Positions 40,700 through 48,778 of a stretch of DNA of 64,000 nucleotides are shown piece after piece. The translations under genes were made by a program, and so were the position numbers. The stretch comes from AC-32 sp963715575 (lineage in GTDB: Bacteria > Actinomycetota > Thermoleophilia > Gaiellales > Gaiellaceae). The notes below the pieces were generated by a model, which was given only the letters and a program-made list of their open reading frames with translations, was not told the origin of the DNA and searched no databases. Numbering within the stretch: the stretch's first letter is position 1; every line of letters begins with the position of its first letter. Where the stretch lies: NCBI GenBank assembly GCA_963715575.1, contig OY970250.1:1488001-1552000 (forward strand), in the 5' to 3' direction.

Positions 40700-42012
40700 C
40701 GCTCCGGCGCCGGCTGACCCTCGTGCTCGCGCTCGCGGTGGGCCTCTCGGGGATCGCGCTCGCAGCGGGCTCGTACTTCCTCGTCCGTCACAACCTGCTC
40801 TCGGACTCGGTCGACTCGAGCATCGTGCAGACGCGGCGGAACCTCGCCGTCGCGCCCGCGTACCCCGACACGGGCGAGCTGGTCGACGCCTACAAGAGCC
40901 GCGGCGACTTCCTCACCGTCGCCACGCGGGGCGGACGCACGTTCCTCTCGAGCGCGAGCGTCTCGCTGCGCTCGGTGCCGGCCGGGCTGCGCGCCGTCGT
41001 CGAACGAGGTGAGCTCGGCTACCAGCGCACGAGCGTCGCCGGCGACCGGTTCCTCGTCACCGGTGCTCCCGCCGCGAACGGGACGAAGCTCTACTTCTTC
41101 TTCCCCGAGAACGGCGTGCGGCACGAGCTCTCGGTGCTGCGCAACGTGCTGCTCGGCGGGGTCGGGATCCTCGTGCTGCTGGCCGCGCTCGCCGGTGTCG
41201 TGCTCGCGCGCAGCACGCTGCGTCCGGTGGCCCGGGCGAGCACCGCCGCGCGCTCGCTGGCCGAGGGCCTGCTCGAGACGCGGCTGCCGGTCGAGGGCCG
41301 GGACGAGTTCGGTGCCTGGGCGCAGTCGTTCAACGAGATGGCGGCGGCTTTGGAGGCGAAGATCGCGGCGCTCTCGGCGGCGCAGGCGCGCGAGCGGCGC
41401 TTCACCGCGGACGTCGCCCACGAGCTGCGCACGCCGCTGACCGCGCTGCTGGGCGAGGCCTCGCTGCTGGCCGACCACCTCGACCGCATGCCGCCCGAGG
41501 CCCGCCGGCCTGCCGAGCTGCTGATCGCCGACGTCGGCCGCCTGCGCAAGCTCGTCGAGGACCTGATGGAGATCTCCCGCTTCGACGCCGGTGCCGAGAG
41601 CGTCCACGCCGAGGAGATCGACGTCGCAGCGCTCGTGCGCGCGGCGGTGCGGGCGCGCGGCTGGGACGACCGCGTGCGGCTCGAGGGCGACGGCCTGCGC
41701 GTGACCAGCGACCCGCGGCGGCTCGAGCGGATCGTGGCCAACCTCGTCGACAACGCGCTCGAGCACGGCGGCTCCTCGGTCTCGGTGCGGATCGGCGAGA
41801 ACGAGATCGAGGTCGCCGACGACGGGCCCGGGATCCCGCAGGAGCATCTGCCGCACGTCTTCGAGCGCTTCTACAAGGCGGACGCCTCCCGCAGCGGCGG
41901 CGGCACCGGCCTCGGCCTCGCGATCGCGCGGGAGAACGCGATCCTGCTCGGCGGCGAGCTCGAAGTGGCGAGCGAGCCTGGACAGGGCACGCGCTTCACG
42001 CTCCGGCTGTAG
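40696..42012 (+). CDS. Sensor histidine kinase, MtrB-like
   Basis: A 438-aa membrane kinase. Helix 1 is at residues 8-30, an extracytoplasmic sensor at 31-145, helix 2 at about 148-172 (VLLGGVGILVLLAALAGVVL) and HAMP at 173-230. HisKA follows with the phospho-acceptor in FTADVAHELRTPLTALLGE. The ATPase domain has NLVDNALEHGG, VADDGPGIP, FERFYKADASRSGGGTGLGL. EISRFDAGAE is an MtrB-like feature. It is cotranscribed with the preceding regulator. Confidence 0.92.
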   Translation: MTLRRRLTLVLALAVGLSGIALAAGSYFLVRHNLLSDSVDSSIVQTRRNLAVAPAYPDTGELVDAYKSRGDFLTVATRGGRTFLSSASVSLRSVPAGLRAVVERGELGYQRTSVAGDRFLVTGAPAANGTKLYFFFPENGVRHELSVLRNVLLGGVGILVLLAALAGVVLARSTLRPVARASTAARSLAEGLLETRLPVEGRDEFGAWAQSFNEMAAALEAKIAALSAAQARERRFTADVAHELRTPLTALLGEASLLADHLDRMPPEARRPAELLIADVGRLRKLVEDLMEISRFDAGAESVHAEEIDVAALVRAAVRARGWDDRVRLEGDGLRVTSDPRRLERIVANLVDNALEHGGSSVSVRIGENEIEVADDGPGIPQEHLPHVFERFYKADASRSGGGTGLGLAIARENAILLGGELEVASEPGQGTRFTLRL

Positions 42013-42093
42013 CGAAACCGTTACGCGGCCGTGACGGGCACGTTGCTCCGCTGGTGGAGGATGGCAGTGCCAATGGAAACACCAGGAGCCGCA

Positions 42094-43464
42094 ATGTCCC
42101 GCTTGCTAGTCATCTTCGCCGCGCTCACGGCCCTGCTCGTGGCCTCCGCTTCGGCCGGGCCCCCCGCGACCACGATCCGCGTCAGCGTCGCGAGCTCCGG
42201 TGTGCAGGCCGACCGGGACTCCTTCGCCGCCGGCCTGAGTGCGAACGGCCGCTTCGTTCTGATCAACTCGCAGGCGACTGATCTCGTCCCCGGCGACACG
42301 AACGAACGCTGGGACGTGTTGGTGCACGACCGCTCGAGCGGCGTGACCGAGCGGGTCAGCGTCTCGACCGGCGGCGCCCAGGCCAAGGCGACGCGCGATC
42401 CCTGGGGCGGCTCGACCGCCGGCGCGATCAGCGCGAACGGGCGCTACGTCGTCTTCCAGTCGGACGCCCCGAACCTCGTCCCCGGCGACACCAACCGGCT
42501 CGTCGACGTCTTCCTCCGTGACCGCGCGAGCGGCGTGACGAAGCGCCTCAGCGTCGGCGCGCACGGCCAGGCGAACGGCGCGAGCGGCTTCGCGGCGATC
42601 AGCGCGAGCGGCCGCTACGTGGCCTTCCAGTCCATGGCCTCGAACCTCGTCGCCCACGACACCAACCGCAGCGTGGACGTCTTCATCCGCGACCTCGCAA
42701 CCCGCAAGACGTCGAGGGTGAACGTCTCGAGCCGCGGTCTGCAGGCCAAAGGCCCCAGCGAGAGCACGCAGCCCGCGCTCAGCGCGGACGGACGCTTCGT
42801 CGCGTTCGAGTCCTCGGCCACGAACCTCGTCCCCGGCGATACGAACAAGCTCGCCGACGTCTTCGTCCGAGACCGCCGCACGGGCCGCACCGAGCGCGTC
42901 AGCGTCACCAGCAAGGGCAAGCAGGCCGGGGCTGACCGCACGAACAACGGCAGCAACGCGCCGTCGATCAGCGGCGACGGCCGCTACGTCGCCTTCCACT
43001 CGGCCGACTCGAACCTGGTGCCCGGCGACACGAACCGGACGTTCGACATCTTCGTCCACGACCGCAAGACCGGGCGGACGACGCGCATCAGCGTCAGCAG
43101 CGCAGGCCGCCAGGCGAACGGCGAGAGCCTCGGCGCGTTGAGCGTCAGCGCGGACGGCCGCTACGTCGCCTTCACCTCGCTGGCCTCGAACCTCGTGCCC
43201 GGCGACGCCAACGACATCACCGACGTCTTTGTCCGCGACCTGCGGGCCGGCACCACCACTCTCGCCAGCCTCGGCGCCGCGGGCCAGCAGGGCGGCGACG
43301 CGAGCTCGGTCAGCGGGATCGCCTTCAGCAGCGACGACCGCCGGCTCGCCTTCTCCTCCTGGGCCTCCAACCTGGTCCCCGGCGACACGAACGACACTCC
43401 GGATGCCTTCCTCCGCGAGCTCGAGGGAAGCCGGTATTCGTCCGCCCGCGTCGAAGGGAAGTAG
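42094..43464 (+). CDS. Exported WD40-like (PD40) beta-propeller protein
   Basis: A 456-aa protein with a signal peptide (about residues 1-23). Seven or so repeats follow, of the form ISADGRYVAFxSxASNLVPGDTN, then DVFVRDRxTGxTxRVSVSS. These are PD40/TolB-like blades of a beta-propeller. ATG 42094 is chosen because CAGGAG lies 5 nt upstream and the signal peptide starts there. An ORF beginning at 42031 only adds a non-coding-like extension. It directly follows the MtrB-like kinase. LpqB, the lipoprotein partner of MtrAB, also carries a propeller. Confidence 0.88.
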   Translation: MSRLLVIFAALTALLVASASAGPPATTIRVSVASSGVQADRDSFAAGLSANGRFVLINSQATDLVPGDTNERWDVLVHDRSSGVTERVSVSTGGAQAKATRDPWGGSTAGAISANGRYVVFQSDAPNLVPGDTNRLVDVFLRDRASGVTKRLSVGAHGQANGASGFAAISASGRYVAFQSMASNLVAHDTNRSVDVFIRDLATRKTSRVNVSSRGLQAKGPSESTQPALSADGRFVAFESSATNLVPGDTNKLADVFVRDRRTGRTERVSVTSKGKQAGADRTNNGSNAPSISGDGRYVAFHSADSNLVPGDTNRTFDIFVHDRKTGRTTRISVSSAGRQANGESLGALSVSADGRYVAFTSLASNLVPGDANDITDVFVRDLRAGTTTLASLGAAGQQGGDASSVSGIAFSSDDRRLAFSSWASNLVPGDTNDTPDAFLRELEGSRYSSARVEGK

Positions 43465-43466
43465 CG

Positions 43467-44339
43467 GTGAATACGCGGCTCGCATTCATCGGGATGCTTG
43501 CACTGGGCGTGCTGGGCTTCGCCTTGGCAGGTTGCGGGTCGGAGAACGCGGTCTCCCTCGGCAAGCCCGGCACGAGTGCGACGACCGGGACCACGCCCGA
43601 GCAGACCGGCACGCAGACCTCGAACCTCTCGCTCGAAGTCTGGTTCTCGCGCGACAACGGGCTCGTCGCGGTCCGACGCTCCCACCCGCCGACGCAGCTC
43701 GTCGCGACGGCGGCGATGACCGCCCTGCTCGACGGGCCGACGGCCGCGGAGCGCTCGGCCGGCCTGTCGAGCGCCGTGCCGGAGGGAACGCGGCTGCTTG
43801 GGATCGCGATCCGCAACGGCCTGGCCACGGTCGACCTCACGTCGGAGTACCAGTCCGGCGGCGGCGCCCTCTCGATGCAAACGCGGCTCGGCCAGGTCGT
43901 CTACACGCTGACGCAGTTCCCGACCGTGGAGAAGGTGCGCTTCCGCCTCGACGGCTCGCCGGTCAACGTCTTCTCGAGCGAGGGCATCGTCCTCGCCCAC
44001 CCGGTCGGCCGCAGCGACTACGCCGACCTACTGCCGGCGATCGACGTCGACAAGCCGGCCGCCGGCGACCACGTCACGAGCCCGGTGACCGTCTCCGGGA
44101 CCGCGAACGTCTTCGAGGCGAACGTGACGGTCGAGGTGCTCGACGCCAACGGCAAGGTGGTCGGCAAGACGTTCACGACCGCCAGTTGCGGCACCGGCTG
44201 CCGCGGAACGTTCTCGGTGGCCGTGACCTACAAGGTCGCGCAGGAGCAGGCCGGCACGATCGTGGTGCACGACGACGACGCCGCCGGCACCGGCACGCCG
44301 CCGCACTCGGTGCGGATTCCGGTCACGCTCGCGCAGTAA
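43467..44339 (+). CDS. GerMN-Gmad2 lipoprotein
   Basis: A 290-aa lipoprotein with lipobox LAGC (Cys at about residue 23). The GerMN domain (about 50-180) includes LSLEVWFSRDNGLVAVRRSH, AMTALLDGPTAAERSAGLSS, GTRLLGIAIRNGLATVDLTS and VVYTLTQFPTVEKVRFRLDG. The Gmad2 domain (about 195-288) includes ITSPVTVSG-like HVTSPVTVSGTANVFEANVT. GerMN also forms the N-terminus of actinobacterial LpqB. GTG 43467 starts 2 bp after the propeller gene's stop, so the four genes form one operon. Its 3' end overlaps the convergent YcaQ-like gene by 17 bp. Confidence 0.9.
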   Translation: MNTRLAFIGMLALGVLGFALAGCGSENAVSLGKPGTSATTGTTPEQTGTQTSNLSLEVWFSRDNGLVAVRRSHPPTQLVATAAMTALLDGPTAAERSAGLSSAVPEGTRLLGIAIRNGLATVDLTSEYQSGGGALSMQTRLGQVVYTLTQFPTVEKVRFRLDGSPVNVFSSEGIVLAHPVGRSDYADLLPAIDVDKPAAGDHVTSPVTVSGTANVFEANVTVEVLDANGKVVGKTFTTASCGTGCRGTFSVAVTYKVAQEQAGTIVVHDDDAAGTGTPPHSVRIPVTLAQ

Positions 44340-45318
44340 GCCACTGCTCGAGCGGAGCCAGCGCCTCGTCGAGCCGCGAGGTGTCGCCCCAGGCGCCCAG
44401 CAGCTCGAGCGTGCCGGTCTTGCGGTCGAAGCGCGGCTCCGCTCGGCCGACGACCTCGTCGCCGACCAGGAGCGGCAGGACGTAGTAGCCGTACTCGCGC
44501 TTCGCTCGCGGGACGTACATCTCCAGCCGGTAGCGGAAGCCCCAGAGGGCCTCCGCGCGGTCGCGGTCCTTGACGAGTCCGTCGAAGGGCGACAGCACCG
44601 TCGCGCGGCCTTCCGACAGAGGCTCGTCGGAGCTGTCCGGGTGCGCGTGCCACTCGCCGCGCTCCCGCCAGGCTCCCTGTCGCCGGCGACGGCGCTCCTC
44701 GAGCTCGCGCTCGGCCTCGCGCCACGACAGCGTCTCGGTCTCGGGCCAGACGCGCTCTGGGAGATCCCAGAGCCGATGCGTGCCGACGCGCCCGCCCACC
44801 GCGATCTCGCCGCGGCTCGCGAGCAGGTCCATCATCAGCCGCAGCTCGCCGCGCCCCCACCAGCGGTGCCGCTCGGCGTCGGCAGGCGGGTCGTACTTGA
44901 GGTCGCGGGAGAGGAGCGGGCCGTTGCGCTCGACCTCGCGGAGCACATAGCGCCGCAGCCGCGCGTTCTCACGCAGGAACTCGCGCACCCACTCGTCGCG
45001 CTTCAGCTTGCCGCCGCGCCGGCGCCTCGCCATTCGCGCCCGCTGCAGCGGCAGGTCCTCGACCGGGTAGATGAAAGCGTCGTACTCGAACAGCTTGCGC
45101 TGCTTCCAGAGCAGGCGGTCGAGCTCCCTGGAGTCGAAGGGGCCGAGCCGGCTGAAGAGGACGAGCTCCTGCGGCCTCGCGACGGTCGCGATCGGGTCCA
45201 TCTGCAGGAAGCCGAGCTGCCGGACCGTGTCGAGCACGCCCTTCGCGGAGCCGTCGAGCAGCTGCGCGCGCACGGCGATCCGCCGGGCCTGCTCCGGCGT
45301 GACGACCCGCTTGGTCAT
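44323..45318 (-). CDS. YcaQ/AlkX-type DNA glycosylase (HTH_42)
   Basis: A 331-aa winged-helix protein of the DUF1006/HTH_42 family. LGFLQMDPIATVARPQELVL carries the QxD catalytic motif near residue 40. ATVLSPFDGLVKDRDRAEAL, FRYRLEMYVPRAKREYGYYV and LPLLVGDEVVGRAEPRFDRK are standard family blocks. E. coli YcaQ opens interstrand crosslinks; Streptomyces AlkZ relatives give self-resistance to azinomycin. The start ATG 45318 overlaps the antiporter stop (ATGA). Confidence 0.88.
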   Translation of the reverse strand: MTKRVVTPEQARRIAVRAQLLDGSAKGVLDTVRQLGFLQMDPIATVARPQELVLFSRLGPFDSRELDRLLWKQRKLFEYDAFIYPVEDLPLQRARMARRRRGGKLKRDEWVREFLRENARLRRYVLREVERNGPLLSRDLKYDPPADAERHRWWGRGELRLMMDLLASRGEIAVGGRVGTHRLWDLPERVWPETETLSWREAERELEERRRRRQGAWRERGEWHAHPDSSDEPLSEGRATVLSPFDGLVKDRDRAEALWGFRYRLEMYVPRAKREYGYYVLPLLVGDEVVGRAEPRFDRKTGTLELLGAWGDTSRLDEALAPLEQWLTARA

Positions 45319-46913
45319 ACGTCGAGCCGGGCGTCCTCGAGGTCGAGGTCACGGACGACGCGGCGCATGACGTCGTCGCCGATCACGCCCTGCTGCCGTA
45401 GCTGCTGCACGGCCATGCGCTCGGCGTCGAGCAGCTCGCGGCGCAGGCGCTGGTAGTTCAGCGAGCGCTCTTCGACGGAGCCGTCGCCGTCGGGGTCGTA
45501 GCGCGAGCGGAAGCGCTCCTGCCGGAAGCCGTAAAGCCCGCGCATCCGCTCGGCGGTGTCGTCGCGCACCCAGTTCTCCGTCTGCAGCTCGTCGAGCCGC
45601 TCGAGTGCCGCCTCGGCCGCCCGGATCCGAGCCTTCACCTCCTCGTGCTCGGCGACGCCGCCGTCGTCGAGGTCGAGCACGCGGATCAGCGGGCCGAGCG
45701 TCAGGCCCTGCAGCACGAGCGTGGCGAAGATGACGCCGAAGGTGAGGAAGATGATCAGGCTGCGGTCGGGAAACGGCCCGCCCCCGTCGATCGTCAGCGG
45801 CAGCGCGAGCGCCGCGGCCAGCGAGACCGCACCGCGCATCCCGGACCAGGCGATCACGGCCTTCGCCTGCCACGAGGGCGCCGGGTCGTCCATGCGGATG
45901 CGACTGTCGATCCTGGCGGCCAGATAGGTGCCGAGCAGCCACGCGACCCGCGCGCCGATCACGACGGCGCTGACGAGCGCGGCCCAGCCGAGCAGCTCCG
46001 CGGTCGAGCGGCCCGAGAGGGCGTCGAGGATCGACGGCAGCTGCAGTCCGATCAGCGCGAACAGGAAGCCGTTCAGGAGCAGGAAGACGATCTCCCACAC
46101 CGCCTGTCCCTGCAGGCGGGTCTGCACGGTCGTCAGCTCTGGCGTGTGCCAGCCCATGTAGATCCCGACCGTCACCGCGGCGAGCACGCCCGACACGCCG
46201 AGCGCCTGCGCCGGCAGGTAGCCCAGGTAGCCGCTCAGGAGGGCGATCGCGATCTCGACCGGCGGGTTGTCGATCCGCTTGCGCAGCTGGCGGATCAGGT
46301 AGCCGACGACGAGGCCGACGCCGATCCCGCCGACCACGTTCCAGACGAAGTGCCAGCTCGCGTCCAGCAGCGAGAAGCTGCCCGTGACCACGGCGGCGAC
46401 GGCGAAGCGGTAGGCGACGAGCGCCGTGCCGTCGTTGACGAGGCTCTCGCCTTCGATCAGCGAGACGAGGCGCGTGGGGAGCCCCAGCCGCTCGAAGATC
46501 GCGCTGGAGGCGGTCGGGTCGGTCGGCGCGACGAGCGCGCCGAGCACGAACGCCTCCGGCCAGGCGAGCTCGTCGATGAACTCGTGCGCGACGGCCGCGA
46601 CCGCCACCATCGTCACCAGCACGAGCCCGACGGCGAGCAGGCTGATCGCCTTCACGTTCGCGCGCAGCTCGCGCAGCGAGGTGAAGAAGGCCCCGCCGTA
46701 GAGGAGCGGCGGCAGCACCGCCACGAGCACGAGGTCCGGGTTCAGCTGCACGTGCGGCGCGTGCGGCAGTAGGGCGATGAGGGCGCCGCCGAGCACTAGC
46801 ACGATCGGGTACGGCACGCGGACGAACTGCGAGACCGCGAGCAGCAGCAGGCCCACCGCGAGCAGCGCTGCGAGCAGTGCGCTGTCGCCCGCGCTGAAGC
46901 TCTGCAGCAGCAT
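45315..46913 (-). CDS. Na+/H+ antiporter, CPA1 family
   Basis: A 532-aa protein with about 12 transmembrane helices followed by a helical cytoplasmic tail (about residues 410-532). Conserved CPA1 elements are FVLGALVAPTDPTASSAIFE (ion-site Asp), EGESLVNDGTALVAYR and AVIAWSGMRGAVSLAAALAL. It exchanges cytoplasmic Na+ (or K+) for H+ for pH and salt homeostasis. ATG 46913 is leaderless. Confidence 0.92.
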   Translation of the reverse strand: MLLQSFSAGDSALLAALLAVGLLLLAVSQFVRVPYPIVLVLGGALIALLPHAPHVQLNPDLVLVAVLPPLLYGGAFFTSLRELRANVKAISLLAVGLVLVTMVAVAAVAHEFIDELAWPEAFVLGALVAPTDPTASSAIFERLGLPTRLVSLIEGESLVNDGTALVAYRFAVAAVVTGSFSLLDASWHFVWNVVGGIGVGLVVGYLIRQLRKRIDNPPVEIAIALLSGYLGYLPAQALGVSGVLAAVTVGIYMGWHTPELTTVQTRLQGQAVWEIVFLLLNGFLFALIGLQLPSILDALSGRSTAELLGWAALVSAVVIGARVAWLLGTYLAARIDSRIRMDDPAPSWQAKAVIAWSGMRGAVSLAAALALPLTIDGGGPFPDRSLIIFLTFGVIFATLVLQGLTLGPLIRVLDLDDGGVAEHEEVKARIRAAEAALERLDELQTENWVRDDTAERMRGLYGFRQERFRSRYDPDGDGSVEERSLNYQRLRRELLDAERMAVQQLRQQGVIGDDVMRRVVRDLDLEDARLDV

Positions 46914-46919
46914 GGGCCG

Positions 46920-46925
46920 AGACTA
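46920..46925 (-). promoter_or_regulatory. Leaderless -10 box of the antiporter/YcaQ unit
   Basis: TAGTCT on the minus strand lies 6 nt before ATG 46913. Confidence 0.65.
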
Positions 46926-46959
46926 GCGCCCCACGCGCGCGTGAACGAGACTGCGGCCC

Positions 46960-47490
46960 GTGCGCGCCTTGGTGCTGCTCGCGCTCGCGCTCCTCCTGGC
47001 CGGCTGCGGCTCGGCCGCGTCGCAGCGCTTCGCGCGGCCGCAGACGCTCCGGCTCGACTGGCACGAGAACTGCGGCCCTCACGCGCGGCGGTTGACGATC
47101 CAGACGAAGCGGCTGACGGTGGAGAGGCAGCGTTGGCAGGTCGAGCTCACCTTCCGCAACGAGACCGGGATCACCCTCGGCGTGCTGCGGCCGCACGCGA
47201 TCGACGAGACGCTGTTCGGGCTCGCGCCGTACCGGACGACGTCGTTGCGCGAGGTGCGGGAGAGACTCGACGCGAAGCCGTTGACCTACGCGGATCGCTT
47301 CAGCCCCGCCACGCCGAGGCTGCTCGCGCCGGGCGAGCGCTGGTCAGGGTCCTTCTCGGGCCCGGGCCACCTGCCGCGCGGCGTGCCGGTGCGCGTCGTG
47401 CTCGGCCGCTTCGAGATCACCGGGAAGGTGCCGCGAGGGCTCTACAGGGGCTTCTTCTGCGTCTCGGACCGCTACGTCCGGCTGCGCTAG
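46960..47490 (+). CDS. Hypothetical lipoprotein
   Basis: A 176-aa protein with lipobox LLLAGC (Cys at about residue 16) and a beta-rich extracytoplasmic domain (QVELTFRNETGITLGVLRPH, RLLAPGERWSGSFSGPGHLP). Two further cysteines (NCGPH, FFCVSD) could form a disulfide. GAGACT (46947-46952) lies 7 nt before GTG 46960 as a possible leaderless -10. Its stop shares CTAG with the convergent hydrolase gene. No family recognised. Confidence 0.75.
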   Translation: MRALVLLALALLLAGCGSAASQRFARPQTLRLDWHENCGPHARRLTIQTKRLTVERQRWQVELTFRNETGITLGVLRPHAIDETLFGLAPYRTTSLREVRERLDAKPLTYADRFSPATPRLLAPGERWSGSFSGPGHLPRGVPVRVVLGRFEITGKVPRGLYRGFFCVSDRYVRLR

Positions 47491-48758
47491 CGGACGACGA
47501 TCGGCCGGCTGGCAGTCGCTGTCTGGAGTGAGATGACGCGGAAGCGCGTCCCGACCGGCGCGGAGACGACGCGCGTGTAGGAGCCCTTGAGGTCGGTCAG
47601 GGCGGGAACGCCGATCGGTGTCCAGCCCGTCGCCGTGCGGCGCTGCAGCTGGTAGGCCCGCGCCCCGACGCCGGGTCGGACCTGGCCCCAGATGGTCGTG
47701 CGGCTGCCCCTGCGGACTGCCACCGCGATCGGGAGCATGAACGAGTTGAACGCCGGCTTGAACAGGCCGGTGCTGGAGATCAGCCCGCTCTGCCAGCCGT
47801 TCGGCCGGCCTTCGTCCTGGAGCATGAACTGGACGAGCAGGTCGACGTACGGCGCCACGGCCGCCCGCTCCGCCGCCTCGGCGACGAACCGCGCCTGCGA
47901 GTTCCACGAGACGCCGTTTTCGTCCGGCGGCTTCGTCTCGTAGCCGTATTCGGTCAGCCAGATGCGCTTGGGCCCGAAGTCGCGCTTCACCTCGCGGATC
48001 AGCTTCTCCAGGTTCGCCATCGTCAGCACGCCGGTGCAGTAGCGGCACACGCCGCGCGCGAAGCCGAAGGGCGTCTCGCCCCGCGTGACCGCGTACGGGT
48101 GGTGCGAGTAGGCGTCGAGCCTCGCGTGTGCCGCGTGCATGCCGCGCATGAACTTGACGGGGGAGAGCCCGGTGCTCGTCGAGCGCGGCGAGGTCGCCCC
48201 GCCGGCGACGCGGTTCGCCGGGTTGAGCGCGTGCAGCTCGACGTAGGCCGGGTTCAGCAGCCGCTGCACGTAGAGCCGTGGCGAGTTCGGCTTCAGGAAG
48301 GACTGCAGGTTCGGCTCGTTCCAGATCTCCCACAGCCGCAGCCACGGATAGCGCTTCGCGACGGCGATTGCGAACGCCGCCAGCGCGTACTTGCTCGTCG
48401 GCGCAGCGCTCTGGGCGAGGCCGCTGCTGGCCCAGGCGGGCGTGCGCACCAGGGTCGCCACCACGGTGATCCCGCGCGCGTGAAGCGCCCCGAGCGTGGC
48501 GTCGACGGCCGTCCAGTCGTAGGCCTTGTCGCCCGGGTTGGCCGGATGGCGCGGCTTCGCCGGCGCGACCTGCCGCCAGTTGACGAAGTAGCGCACGACC
48601 CCGACGCCGAGCTGGTCGAGCGTCAGCAGGTTGAGCTCGAGCGAAGGCCCGGGCGCGAGGAACGCGTCATCCTGGATCCCGAACTTGACGAACGGCGATG
48701 CCGCCGCGGTGCCCGTGACGAGCAACGCGGCGGCAACGGTCGAGAGGGCGAGCTTCAC
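47487..48758 (-). CDS. Exported glycoside-hydrolase-like TIM-barrel protein, copy 1
   Basis: A 423-aa protein with a signal peptide (about 1-20) and a (beta/alpha)8 barrel of GH clan A type. LWEIWNEPN at about residues 142-150 gives the acid/base Glu148, and IWLTEYGYET the nucleophile Glu. Between them are AYSHHPYAVTRGE and four-cysteine-like CRYCTG. The last 90 residues form a beta domain (TTIWGQVRPGVGARAYQLQR). Substrate unknown; relatives fall near GH5/GH39. GTG 48758 has CACAAT 6 nt upstream. It is about half identical by eye to its upstream neighbour, a tandem duplicate. Confidence 0.85.
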   Translation of the reverse strand: MKLALSTVAAALLVTGTAAASPFVKFGIQDDAFLAPGPSLELNLLTLDQLGVGVVRYFVNWRQVAPAKPRHPANPGDKAYDWTAVDATLGALHARGITVVATLVRTPAWASSGLAQSAAPTSKYALAAFAIAVAKRYPWLRLWEIWNEPNLQSFLKPNSPRLYVQRLLNPAYVELHALNPANRVAGGATSPRSTSTGLSPVKFMRGMHAAHARLDAYSHHPYAVTRGETPFGFARGVCRYCTGVLTMANLEKLIREVKRDFGPKRIWLTEYGYETKPPDENGVSWNSQARFVAEAAERAAVAPYVDLLVQFMLQDEGRPNGWQSGLISSTGLFKPAFNSFMLPIAVAVRRGSRTTIWGQVRPGVGARAYQLQRRTATGWTPIGVPALTDLKGSYTRVVSAPVGTRFRVISLQTATASRPIVVR

Positions 48759-48778
48759 GCCCTGATTGTGGCAGCAGC

